From NCBI GenBank assembly GCA_946495905.1, contig CAMMEP010000018.1, forward strand, positions 1 to 23,437: a DNA stretch of 23,437 nucleotides, given 5' to 3'. The DNA comes from an uncultured Clostridium sp. (GTDB lineage: Bacteria > Bacillota > Clostridia > TANB77 > CAG-508). The position numbers and the translations under genes are program-made. Positions 1 to 7,923 of this stretch are shown here, in pieces (within the stretch, counting starts at the first letter, position 1; each line of letters opens with the position of its first letter). Below the pieces are notes generated by a model that worked only from the letters and a program-made list of their open reading frames with translations, had not been told where the DNA came from and did no database searches.

Positions 1-66
1 ATTGCTCCGACATTTTAGAACCAACTATGAATTGTAACTTGAAGTGGAATCCTATAAATTGTAAAT

Positions 67-1716
67 CTAATTTATTGCCTTATTTAATCTTTTTATTACA
101 CTATCTTTTCCAAGTACTTCCATTATTTCATACATATCTGGTGTGTTTTGTCTTCCTGTTAAAGCAACTCTTATCACTGTACTTACGTCTCCAACATGGC
201 CTGGATATTTTTCAGGATTTGCTTTAAATTCTTTTACTTCTCTTGCATATCCATTTTTTTCTGCTAAATCTTTTATTTTACCAAACCATTTATCTTTGTC
301 ATCATTTATATCAAAATACTCTTCAATATATGATTTTAGCAATTTATTTACTTCTTCTTTATCAGATATTTTAGCGTATTCATAAGAAATATCATTGTCT
401 AAAAATTTATTATCATACATGTAAATAATTGAATTTTTTACATCTGACCATTTTGCTATATCTTTTCTTGGCTTTTTGTTTCCTCTTTCTATTCCAAATA
501 CTCTTAATGAATATTCTTTGTCTTGAAGCATCTCATATAGCTCATTATCATATTCTTTTGCCCAATTTAATGCATTTTCATATACTTCTTCAGCAGTCAT
601 TTTTGATATAACTGTTTTTCCAATATCAAGAAGCTTTACCATGTCAAATAAAGCACCACTTACACTCATTTTGTTTAATTGGAAATCAAATTCATCCATG
701 TCTTTATCTGGATTTGCTCTTCTCCAATTTTCAAATGTAGAATTTGCTATATTTAGTAAATATTCTTTTACTGCATTTACTGGTATTCCTTCTTCTTTGT
801 AATATGATACTGCTGCTTCAGGGTCTTTTCTTTTACTTAATTTACGTTTATTTCCGTTATCATTTTTCATGATAGGTGAAATATGTGCATATTTTGGTGC
901 CTTAAATCCTAATTCGTGGAATAATTGCAAATGTAATGGTATAGAAGATAACCATTCATCACTACGTATTACATGTGTTGTTCTCATCAAGTGATCGTCA
1001 ATAGCATGTGCAAAATGATATGTAGGTAATCCATCTGCTTTAATAATTACGATATCTTGGTCGTTCTCTGGAAAATCAACATTTCCTTTTATAATATCAT
1101 GATGTTTTATTTTTCTATCTTCTCTTCCTGGAGATTTAAAACGAATTATATAATTCTCACCATTTTTTATTTTTTCTACTGCTTCTTCTACTGTTAAGTT
1201 TCTACATTTAGCCCATATACCATAATATCCTGGTCTTATTTTAGCTGCTTCTTGTTTTTTTCTGATTTCTTCAACCTCGTCTGAAGTACAAAAACATGGG
1301 TATGCTTTTCCTTGTTCCAATAAATATTTAGCATAGGCTTGATATATTTCTTTCCTTAATGATTGCTTATATGGTCCATAGTTTCCTATTTCTTCTGTAT
1401 CAGATATCATTCCTTCATCTGGTGCCATATCGAAATCTTTTAGAGAATTTACTATATCTGTAACTCCATTTTCAACTTCTCTCTTTTGATCTGTGTCTTC
1501 AACTCTTAAGAAAAATACTCCATTAGTTTTTTTAGTCATTTCTTTTGCAACTAAAGCTTGATATAGTCCACCTATATGCATAAATCCTGTTGGACTTGGT
1601 GCAAATCTTGAAACTACTGCTCCTTCTGGTAAGTTTCTCTCTGGATATTTTTCTTCATAATATGAAATTTCCTTTGCATCTGGAAATATTAAATCTGCTA
1701 AATCTTTATAATTCAT
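67..1716 (-). CDS. gltX: glutamate--tRNA ligase
   Basis: This class I aminoacyl-tRNA synthetase charges tRNA(Glu), and in organisms of this type often also tRNA(Gln), with glutamate. The ATP-binding signatures are visible: RFAPSPTGFMHIGG (HIGH-like motif, about residues 37-50) and KLSKRK (KMSKS-like, about residue 290). A CFC...C cysteine set between them resembles the zinc site of GluRS. About 35 residues precede the RFAPSPTG motif, more than in the standard enzyme, where it lies almost at the N-terminus. The frame is open further up to a TTG at 1740, but the ATG at 1716 is chosen because GAGGG sits six bases upstream of it. The gene follows RNase J by 28 bp and probably shares its transcript. 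The family assignment is secure; tRNA specificity (discriminating or not) cannot be read from the sequence. Confidence 0.95.
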   Translation of the reverse strand: MNYKDLADLIFPDAKEISYYEEKYPERNLPEGAVVSRFAPSPTGFMHIGGLYQALVAKEMTKKTNGVFFLRVEDTDQKREVENGVTDIVNSLKDFDMAPDEGMISDTEEIGNYGPYKQSLRKEIYQAYAKYLLEQGKAYPCFCTSDEVEEIRKKQEAAKIRPGYYGIWAKCRNLTVEEAVEKIKNGENYIIRFKSPGREDRKIKHHDIIKGNVDFPENDQDIVIIKADGLPTYHFAHAIDDHLMRTTHVIRSDEWLSSIPLHLQLFHELGFKAPKYAHISPIMKNDNGNKRKLSKRKDPEAAVSYYKEEGIPVNAVKEYLLNIANSTFENWRRANPDKDMDEFDFQLNKMSVSGALFDMVKLLDIGKTVISKMTAEEVYENALNWAKEYDNELYEMLQDKEYSLRVFGIERGNKKPRKDIAKWSDVKNSIIYMYDNKFLDNDISYEYAKISDKEEVNKLLKSYIEEYFDINDDKDKWFGKIKDLAEKNGYAREVKEFKANPEKYPGHVGDVSTVIRVALTGRQNTPDMYEIMEVLGKDSVIKRLNKAIN

Positions 1717-1744
1717 ATTTTTCCCTCTTTTCTTTTCCAATTAA

Positions 1745-3688
1745 CTATACTTCCATTATAATTGGCAGTATCATAGGATTACGTTTTGTTCTTTGGAAAA
1801 TATAATCTCTCAAGTCATCTTTTAAGGTTGATTTGATTGTAGCCCAATCACGCACACCTTCCTCTTCAAAAAGTTTTACTTCTTCTCTTATTACTTTTTT
1901 CACATCATCCATTAATGTTTCGGATTCACGTACATAAACAAATCCTCTAGAAACCACATCTGGTCCAGATACAATTTCTCCTGTACTTCCATCCATTGTC
2001 ATAACAATAACAATTAATCCATCTTGCGATAAATGTTGTCTGTCTCGTAATACGATATTTCCAACATCGCCTACTCCTAATCCATCTACCAAAATTTTTC
2101 CACATGGTACAGAAGTAGTTACTTTTGCTTCTTTTTTATTTAATTCTAATGTCTTACCATTTTCTAGGATAAATATGTTCTCTGCTGGTATCCCCATTTC
2201 TTTTGCCGTTTCTGCGTGAGCTCTTAATTGTCTATACTCGCCATGAACTGGTATAAAGAATTTAGGTTTTGCTAAAGCTAAAATTAATTTTTGCTCTTCT
2301 TGGCATGCATGTCCTGATACGTGAACATTTTCTAATGCACTATAAATTACCTCTGCCCCTATTTGCATTAAGTCATTAATTACATTAGATACTAGTTTTT
2401 CATTACCTGGTATTGGTGTTGCGGAAATAATAACCATATCATTTGGAGTAATTACCACTTTTTTGTGTTCCCCTGCTGCCATTCTTGTTAAAGCAGACAT
2501 TGTCTCTCCTTGGCTACCTGTTGTAATGATAACTAATTGATCATCTGTATAATTTTTTATCATATCAATATCAATAAACATATTTTCTGGTGCATCAATA
2601 TATCCAATTTCTCTTGCTGTTTCTATCATATTAATCATACTTCTACCACAAACAGCAATTTTTCTTCCATATTTTTCTGCAGAATTAACAATTTGCTGTA
2701 CTCTATGAACATTCGATGCGAAAGTTGCCACAACAATTCTCTTTTTATTGTTTTGGAATAATCTGTCAAATACATCTCCGATTGTTTTTTCCGACATTGT
2801 ATAACCTTTTCTTTCTGAGTTAGTACTATCAGACATTAGTGCTAATATTCCTTTGTTACCAAGTTCTGCAATTCTTCCTAAATCCATAATTTTGTCATCA
2901 ATTGGTGTAAAATCTACTTTAAAATCTCCTGTGTGAAGAATTACCCCTACTGGTGTGTGTATTGCAAGCATAACAGAATCTGGTATACTGTGACTACTTC
3001 TAATAAATTCTACTCTTATATTTCCAAAATTAACTGTTTGTCCTTGTTCTACTGTTATTAATTTGGTAGAAGAAACTAATTTATGTTCCTCTAATTTATT
3101 TTTTATTAAACCTACGGTAAGCTTAGTTGCATATATTGGTATGTTTATTTGTTTTAGTATATATGGAATTGCTCCAATGTGATCCTCATGACCATGTGTT
3201 ATTACTAAACCTTTTATTTTTTCTTTATTCTTCTCTAAATAGGTTACATCTGGAATTACTAAGTCTACACCAAGCATGTCATCCTCTGGGAACTCTAATC
3301 CACAATCTACTAATACAATTTCATTTTCATATTCAAATACCGTTATATTCTTACCTATTTCATCTAATCCACCTAATGGTATGATTTTTAAATTTTCTTT
3401 CTTAAATTCAAATTTTGGTAATTTTTTACCTCTATTTTCAATTACACTTTTTTCTATATTTTCTTTTATACTTTCTCTCTTATTTTTATTTTCGAATGAA
3501 TTCTCTCTTTTCTTCTCTACTGTTCTTGTTTTTCTTCCTTCTGTATTATTAATTTTTCTTTCCTCCTTTCTGATTTCTACTTTATTTTTTGGTACCTCAT
3601 TATTAATTTTCCTTTTTCTAGGTCCTCTTGTTGTTTTTGCTTCCACTTTCGTAGAAACATTTTTTTCCATTGTTTCTTTTTTCTCCAT
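1745..3688 (-). CDS. rnj: ribonuclease J (metallo-beta-lactamase/beta-CASP nuclease)
   Basis: RNase J combines endonuclease and 5'-3' exonuclease activity and is a main mRNA decay and rRNA maturation enzyme in Firmicutes. The core begins near residue 98 (KENLKIIPLGGLDEIGKN). The metal-binding signature HGHEDH is at residues 165-170, and later motifs (HTGDFKVD, SDSTNSERKGYT, VHGEYRQLRAHAETAKEMG) fit the beta-lactamase and beta-CASP domains and the C-terminal region. Residues 1 to about 97 form a Lys/Arg/Glu-rich, low-complexity extension absent from typical ~555-residue RNase J proteins; it is probably disordered and RNA- or partner-binding (inference). An AGGAGAG site lies about 10 bases upstream of the ATG; a second in-frame ATG at codon 7 lacks a better site. 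A single copy is seen here, so J1 versus J2 cannot be decided. Confidence 0.93.
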   Translation of the reverse strand: MEKKETMEKNVSTKVEAKTTRGPRKRKINNEVPKNKVEIRKEERKINNTEGRKTRTVEKKRENSFENKNKRESIKENIEKSVIENRGKKLPKFEFKKENLKIIPLGGLDEIGKNITVFEYENEIVLVDCGLEFPEDDMLGVDLVIPDVTYLEKNKEKIKGLVITHGHEDHIGAIPYILKQINIPIYATKLTVGLIKNKLEEHKLVSSTKLITVEQGQTVNFGNIRVEFIRSSHSIPDSVMLAIHTPVGVILHTGDFKVDFTPIDDKIMDLGRIAELGNKGILALMSDSTNSERKGYTMSEKTIGDVFDRLFQNNKKRIVVATFASNVHRVQQIVNSAEKYGRKIAVCGRSMINMIETAREIGYIDAPENMFIDIDMIKNYTDDQLVIITTGSQGETMSALTRMAAGEHKKVVITPNDMVIISATPIPGNEKLVSNVINDLMQIGAEVIYSALENVHVSGHACQEEQKLILALAKPKFFIPVHGEYRQLRAHAETAKEMGIPAENIFILENGKTLELNKKEAKVTTSVPCGKILVDGLGVGDVGNIVLRDRQHLSQDGLIVIVMTMDGSTGEIVSGPDVVSRGFVYVRESETLMDDVKKVIREEVKLFEEEGVRDWATIKSTLKDDLRDYIFQRTKRNPMILPIIMEV

Positions 3689-4128
3689 TATTAAAAATCT
3701 CTCCTTTTCTATTTATTCTTATAACTGGTTATTTTTTAGTAGTTTTTATATTTAGAAAAAATTTGAAAATATTGTAAGCAATTATTTCTCATTCCATTTC
3801 GAACATTAAATAACTAATTTATATATAATAGATTAAGACCGCCCATTCTAAAAAATAGTAGTTTATAATATATATAAATTATAAACTACAAAATAAAATC
3901 TATACGATTACAAAAAATTTTTTAGGCATAGATTATATAACATGCTTTTAACTTTCCGCACTATTAGCATATTTATATATTACTATTTATTTTTAAATCC
4001 GTTCTATAATTTACAATATTATAATAAATCTCTTCTCTATCAATATTTTATATAAATCTCTTCTTTACCCTACTTTGGTAACAACTGTAAATTATTATAC
4101 TATTTTTTTTTAGATTTGTCAAATCGAA
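3689..4128. other. AT-rich intergenic region between ROK kinase and RNase J
   Basis: These 440 bases hold no credible coding sequence. They are almost entirely A/T and include the 5' leader of RNase J and the 3' flank of the ROK gene. Minus-strand TATAAT-like strings occur, for example around 3936-3941, but without a convincing -35 box, so no promoter is called. The only defined structure seen is the 12-bp inverted repeat listed separately at 3858-3889. Confidence 0.5.
3858..3889 (-). terminator. possible weak intrinsic terminator after ROK gene
   Basis: GTAGTTTATAAT and its exact reverse complement form a 12-bp stem with an 8-base loop. On the minus strand it is followed by TATTTTTTA, so it could end the ROK kinase transcript. 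The stem is nearly all A-T and lies about 240 bases past the gene, so it is weak and may instead be a regulatory dyad. Confidence 0.3.
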
Positions 4129-5007
4129 CTATAAAACAGCACCAATCATACCAGCATCATTGCCCAATTCTGCTAATACTATTTTTGGCATTTTTTCTTT
4201 ATTAAATACATATTTTCTTTTATTCATTTCTTCTTTTAGCTTCTCATAAAATATATCTTTATAAAATACAAAACTTCCACCAATAGCAATTGCTTTTGGC
4301 TGAAATATATCAATAATATTGGATAATCCTATTATAAGGTCTTCTAAATAGTTTTCTATTAATTTTTTTATTTCTGAATTATTTTTTTCTTCTCTAATTT
4401 TTTCCAATAATTCCACAGAAGAAATATTCTTTATATTTAATATTTTCTTAGCATTTTCTTTAAATCTCTTTATGGAACAATAAGTTTCAAAACAGCCTCT
4501 TTTACCACAATTACACTTGATTCCGTTTTTCTCTATTATCATATGCCCAAGTTCAAATCCTAAATTATCTCGTGTTTGTAACATTTTATCATTTAAAAAT
4601 ACACCAGAACCAATTCCAGTTCCTAAACATAAAAACACAGCATCTTTATAATTTCTTAAAGCACCATATTCTTTTTCTGCTAGAGCAGCCATTTTGGAAT
4701 CATTTCTGATTTTAAATGATATATTAGGATATTTTTCTATGATACTACTAAAATCCAATGTATCTATCCCTAAATTAACTAAGTTTTTCATGCAATTTCC
4801 TTGTATAATTCCAGGAGTAGCTATTCCGACTAAATCAATCTTATTCTCTTCTTTCACCAGCTGAATTAACACTTCTTCCAAATAATTTATAATATCTTCT
4901 GCCGTTTCTTTTCTCTCTATTTCTTTTTCTATTTTTTCGATTATTTCACCATTTCGAATAAGTCCTATTCCTATATGGCTTCCTCCTATATCAATCCCGA
5001 TTCTCAC
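4129..5007 (-). CDS. ROK-family sugar kinase (glucokinase-like)
   Basis: ROK kinases phosphorylate hexoses or amino sugars with ATP in the cytoplasm. The N-terminal phosphate-binding loop DIGGSHIGIG is at residues 6-15, the catalytic aspartate is Asp103 in IRNDSKMAALAE, and the second phosphate motif is LGTGIGSGVF (128-137). The ROK zinc site is intact: His155 in ELGHM, then Cys165, Cys167 and Cys172 in CNCGKRGC. No N-terminal helix-turn-helix is present, so this is an enzyme rather than a ROK repressor. Length (292) is standard. Translation starts at GTG with GGAGGG seven bases upstream. The gene appears monocistronic, with an extended -10 promoter just ahead. Substrate is not decidable from sequence alone; glucose, N-acetylmannosamine and other hexoses are all possible. 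Confidence 0.88.
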   Translation of the reverse strand: MRIGIDIGGSHIGIGLIRNGEIIEKIEKEIERKETAEDIINYLEEVLIQLVKEENKIDLVGIATPGIIQGNCMKNLVNLGIDTLDFSSIIEKYPNISFKIRNDSKMAALAEKEYGALRNYKDAVFLCLGTGIGSGVFLNDKMLQTRDNLGFELGHMIIEKNGIKCNCGKRGCFETYCSIKRFKENAKKILNIKNISSVELLEKIREEKNNSEIKKLIENYLEDLIIGLSNIIDIFQPKAIAIGGSFVFYKDIFYEKLKEEMNKRKYVFNKEKMPKIVLAELGNDAGMIGAVL

Positions 5008-5031
5008 TATCTTTCCCTCCTACTACCCCCA

Positions 5032-5040
5032 AGTATATCA
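5032..5040 (-). promoter_or_regulatory. candidate extended -10 promoter of ROK kinase
   Basis: The minus strand reads TGATATACT, a TGn-extended -10 box. The hexamer 17 bases upstream (TGTTCA) is a poor -35, which is usual for extended -10 promoters. Transcription would begin about 20-25 bases before the GTG start, just ahead of the GGAGGG site. Confidence 0.45.
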
Positions 5041-5090
5041 CAAACCACTTTATTTGAACAGAGTTAATTTATTTATTTTGCCAAATGGTT

Positions 5091-5360
5091 TTATTTTATT
5101 TATGCCTTGGAATCCAGCTAGTATGTATGTTTAGATAATTTTTGCAGTATCGCGCAGCGACCAAACGAGCCTTTTAGGCGAGTGCGAGTTGGAGCAACCT
5201 AGCAGATAATGCTCTTATTTCAATATATATATTATTTAGCTAATGTTTATTTTAATGAATTTTGTTCAAATTTATTTTGTGCTTAGATGGCCAAAGACCA
5301 GCAAGATACAAAAAAATTTGAGAAACATACATACTAGCTGGATTCCATAAATTAAAATAA
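5091..5360. repeat. element bounded by long inverted repeats (MITE-like or structured RNA locus)
   Basis: Perfect 25-bp inverted repeats lie at 5108-5132 (beginning TGGAATCCAGCTAG) and 5323-5347. The similarity continues imperfectly both outward (TTATTTTATTTATG at 5091-5104 against the complement of 5348-5360, with a 5-base insertion on the left) and inward (an AATTTTT run, then GTATC at 5149-5153, matched by GTATC on the complement at 5304-5308). Total span is about 240-270 bp, with no ORF of note. The core at about 5143-5212 is much GC-richer than its surroundings and contains GCC-TTTTA-GGC within a CCAA/TTGG frame. No clear target-site duplication is visible. This architecture fits a MITE (non-autonomous transposon) inserted behind the pilus operon; a folded ncRNA is the alternative. 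This element fills the non-coding stretch 5008-5404, along with the ROK promoter and the pilus terminator. Confidence 0.6.
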
Positions 5361-5383
5361 GTTAGAGTAGAATCTACTCTAAC
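5361..5383 (-). terminator. intrinsic terminator of the type IV pilus operon
   Basis: GTTAGAGTAG and CTACTCTAAC form a perfect 10-bp stem around a 3-base loop. On the minus strand it is followed by TTATTTTAATTT and lies about 20 bases past the pilC stop codon. The T-rich tail coincides with the outer part of the inverted-repeat element. Confidence 0.75.
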
Positions 5384-5404
5384 TTTGTTAAAACAATACA
5401 TATC

Positions 5405-6760
5405 TTATGCTGGCAAATCCACTGCATCAAATAGCCAAGTTCCCATGTAAAGTTGAATACAAGGTACAATAATGGTAACAACTAAGAATATTAGGAATAC
5501 GCCAACAATCGAATATACAATTTGTGGTAACACTGCCATAATTTTTTGCATTAAATTGTTAATATCCATTTCCATGAATTCTACTAATTTACGCATCATT
5601 TCTGGTAAGTCTGTTTGCATACCTATTTTTAACATTTCCGTTTGCATTGATGAGCAGAGACCAGAATTTTCAAATGGCTCTATCCAAGAAGAACCTATTA
5701 AGATATTATTGATTGCTGTTTCAACAATAGACAATAATACATAATTTTTTACAACTGCTTTACTAACTTCTAGCGAATCTTGAATTCTCATACCATTTTC
5801 AAGATTTAAAAGCATCGCTCTCATAAGTCTTGAAAAGTCCATAGCAAATATTAATTTACCAAAAATAGGCATTTTGTATTTAAAATAGTGAAAATTATAT
5901 TTTCCTTTTGGTGTATTTACATACGCAAACACAATTCCTACAATAGCTGCAATTGCAATAACTGGAATGTACCACGCATGAATTAATGCATTACAAAAAT
6001 CAACAAACCATATTGTAATAGCAGGCAACGTTTGTGTTGTTCCAGATTCAAGAAAAGCTTCTTGAATTAATGGAATAATATAGGCCACACCAAAAATTAA
6101 TATACCAATAATTGCAACTAATTGTAAAACGTTTGGTACAATAATTTTTCTTAATCGAGACCCCGTATCGTCTACTTCTTCCAAATATTTTACCGCTTGC
6201 TCTAATGATTTTGTAAGCGATCCTGAAAGTTCTCCTACTTTAATCATATTAATATAAATATATGGGAATATATTAGAATAATACTCCATAGTAGTATACA
6301 TATATTCACCAGCTTCAACACCAGCTAATATATCTTGCAAAATTCCTCTTAATGATAAATTCTCGGTACTATCAATAATAGTACTAAGTGCATGTATATT
6401 ATTAAAGTCTGCTTTTTTTAGTAAGAAAAAGTTTTGCGTAAATATAATAATATCTCTTGTGGTTATTTTTTCTTCTCGAGATAATGCTAAATTTACTCTT
6501 TCTTTTAAAGAAGGTTTTGCATTTGCTCTCCCTTGTAGAATATTAGCTGAATCTGCTTGTTGCATAATATCATCAATATCCATGATATTTCTTCTATTTG
6601 CTTTACTCTTTTTCCCTCTATAACCAACTTGTACAACACTAATTGGTAATAGATCATTGTTTTTTAACTTCTTAATAAGTGTATTTCTGTTTACTTCTTC
6701 TACTCTATTTCTTACAATTTGTCCTTTTGAAGTTACTGCTCTATATATATATTCGGCCAT
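5405..6760 (-). CDS. pilC: type IV pilus inner-membrane platform protein PilC
   Basis: PilC is the polytopic platform protein on which PilB and PilT act to extend and retract the pilus. The protein opens with the family's short beta domain (EYIYRAVTSKGQIVRNRVEE...LLPISVV). Two cytoplasmic helical GspF domains follow (about 95-210, with FTQNFFLLKKA and VGELSGSLTKSLEQA, and about 290-415), separated and followed by TM helices (about 205-235, 250-278 and 415-440). At 451 residues it is longer than the usual ~400. The extra length is a basic, polar linker at about residues 47-95 between the beta domain and the first GspF domain. AAAGGAGG lies five bases before the ATG. It is the last gene of the pilus operon, 27 bp after pilT. 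Confidence 0.93.
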   Translation of the reverse strand: MAEYIYRAVTSKGQIVRNRVEEVNRNTLIKKLKNNDLLPISVVQVGYRGKKSKANRRNIMDIDDIMQQADSANILQGRANAKPSLKERVNLALSREEKITTRDIIIFTQNFFLLKKADFNNIHALSTIIDSTENLSLRGILQDILAGVEAGEYMYTTMEYYSNIFPYIYINMIKVGELSGSLTKSLEQAVKYLEEVDDTGSRLRKIIVPNVLQLVAIIGILIFGVAYIIPLIQEAFLESGTTQTLPAITIWFVDFCNALIHAWYIPVIAIAAIVGIVFAYVNTPKGKYNFHYFKYKMPIFGKLIFAMDFSRLMRAMLLNLENGMRIQDSLEVSKAVVKNYVLLSIVETAINNILIGSSWIEPFENSGLCSSMQTEMLKIGMQTDLPEMMRKLVEFMEMDINNLMQKIMAVLPQIVYSIVGVFLIFLVVTIIVPCIQLYMGTWLFDAVDLPA

Positions 6761-6787
6761 GATTCCTCCTTTCTATGCAAGTATTTC

Positions 6788-7906
6788 TTATTGGTTAAGT
6801 TTATTAGTTTTTTCTCTTTTAATTTTTAATTGCATGATTGTTCTATTCAACGTTTCTATATTCTTTTCTTCTATTTGTGCTTTTGCTTGTTCTAATGTAA
6901 TAACATCATCTACGAATAATTCTGCAATAGAATTTATTAAACCTATACTTCCTTTTTCTAAATTACTTTGAATAGCATCTTCTATTTCAGATACACTTAT
7001 TTTTTCCTTACGAATGATTCCTGATATAATATTGTCTACTACCATTACCTCTGGTACAAGTACTAAATCACCTTTTTTGGATGGTAGTAATCTTTGTGAG
7101 ATAACTAGCTTTAATAAAGAAGCAATTAAAAATTTTACCGTTTGTTGATCTCTAATTTCATAGAAATTAACCATTCTATCGATTGTTTCTGCACAAGATT
7201 TGGTATGAAGTGTTCCTATTACCAAATGTCCTGACTCTGCAGTTTCAATTGCTGCTTCCATTGTCTCTCTATCTCTAATCTCACCAATTACTAATATATC
7301 GCAGTCCTCTCTTAAAGAGTTTTTAACACCATCACTAAATGTTAAACAATCTCTTCCCGGTCCAATTTCCTTTTGTACAATAACAGACTTTTTACTAGTA
7401 TGTTTGTACTCTACTGGGTTTTCCAAAGTAAGTATTTTTTTGTTTTGATTTTCATTTATTTCATTAATTAAAGCATTTAGAGTTGTAGTTTTACCAGAGT
7501 TTGTCTTACCAGTAACTAAGATAAGTCCTTGTGGCTGGTATGTCATTCTTCTTACAATATCTGGTACTCCTAAATCTTCATATTTTGGCAATTCATTTTT
7601 TATTAATCTCATTGTTAGTGTTGGTATTTCATTAGTAAGTGAAATATTAACCCTTAAACGAATATCCTCAAATTCAAATGATGTATCTAATTTTTTTGTT
7701 TCCTTGAATACTTTATCTTTATCTACATTTCCTCTAACAAAATAATCATAAATTTCATACATATCCTCTTCTGTTAAAGGAGATGGACATTCATATTCTA
7801 TTAAATCTCTCCTAATTCTAAGCATTGGTTTTAATCCACATATTAAGTGAACGTCGGACGCATCCTTTTTTTTGGCTGTGTCTAAAATCTTATTAATATC
7901 TATCAT
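6788..7906 (-). CDS. pilT: type IV pilus retraction ATPase PilT
   Basis: PilT is the hexameric ATPase that depolymerises the pilus and powers twitching and DNA-uptake-type retraction. It has the short N-terminal domain typical of PilT (KKKDASDVHLICGLKPMLRIR, residues 13-33), Walker A TGKTNSGKTTT at about 130-138, the Walker B region ILVIGEIRD at about 200-208, and the His box GHLVIGTLHTKS. The length of 372 is normal, with a slightly long basic C-terminal tail. GGAGG stands six bases before the ATG. It lies between pilB (17 bp upstream) and pilC, so the extension motor, retraction motor and platform are made from one transcript. The assignment as PilT rather than PilB rests on the missing MshEN domain and the missing zinc-cysteine tetrad. 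Confidence 0.94.
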   Translation of the reverse strand: MIDINKILDTAKKKDASDVHLICGLKPMLRIRRDLIEYECPSPLTEEDMYEIYDYFVRGNVDKDKVFKETKKLDTSFEFEDIRLRVNISLTNEIPTLTMRLIKNELPKYEDLGVPDIVRRMTYQPQGLILVTGKTNSGKTTTLNALINEINENQNKKILTLENPVEYKHTSKKSVIVQKEIGPGRDCLTFSDGVKNSLREDCDILVIGEIRDRETMEAAIETAESGHLVIGTLHTKSCAETIDRMVNFYEIRDQQTVKFLIASLLKLVISQRLLPSKKGDLVLVPEVMVVDNIISGIIRKEKISVSEIEDAIQSNLEKGSIGLINSIAELFVDDVITLEQAKAQIEEKNIETLNRTIMQLKIKREKTNKLNQ

Positions 7907-7923
7907 TGGTTACCTCCATCCTA

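Noticed and set aside
1..66. Minus-strand ATG at 13-11 (ATG TCG GAG CAA) as the start of a further gene
   Set aside because: No ribosome binding site is visible upstream and only four codons lie in the window.
3276..3755. Plus-strand 159-codon hydrophobic frame
   Set aside because: It lies opposite the Lys/Glu-rich part of RNase J; Phe/Leu/Ser-rich products are what antisense frames of such AT-rich genes give. No RBS or family similarity.
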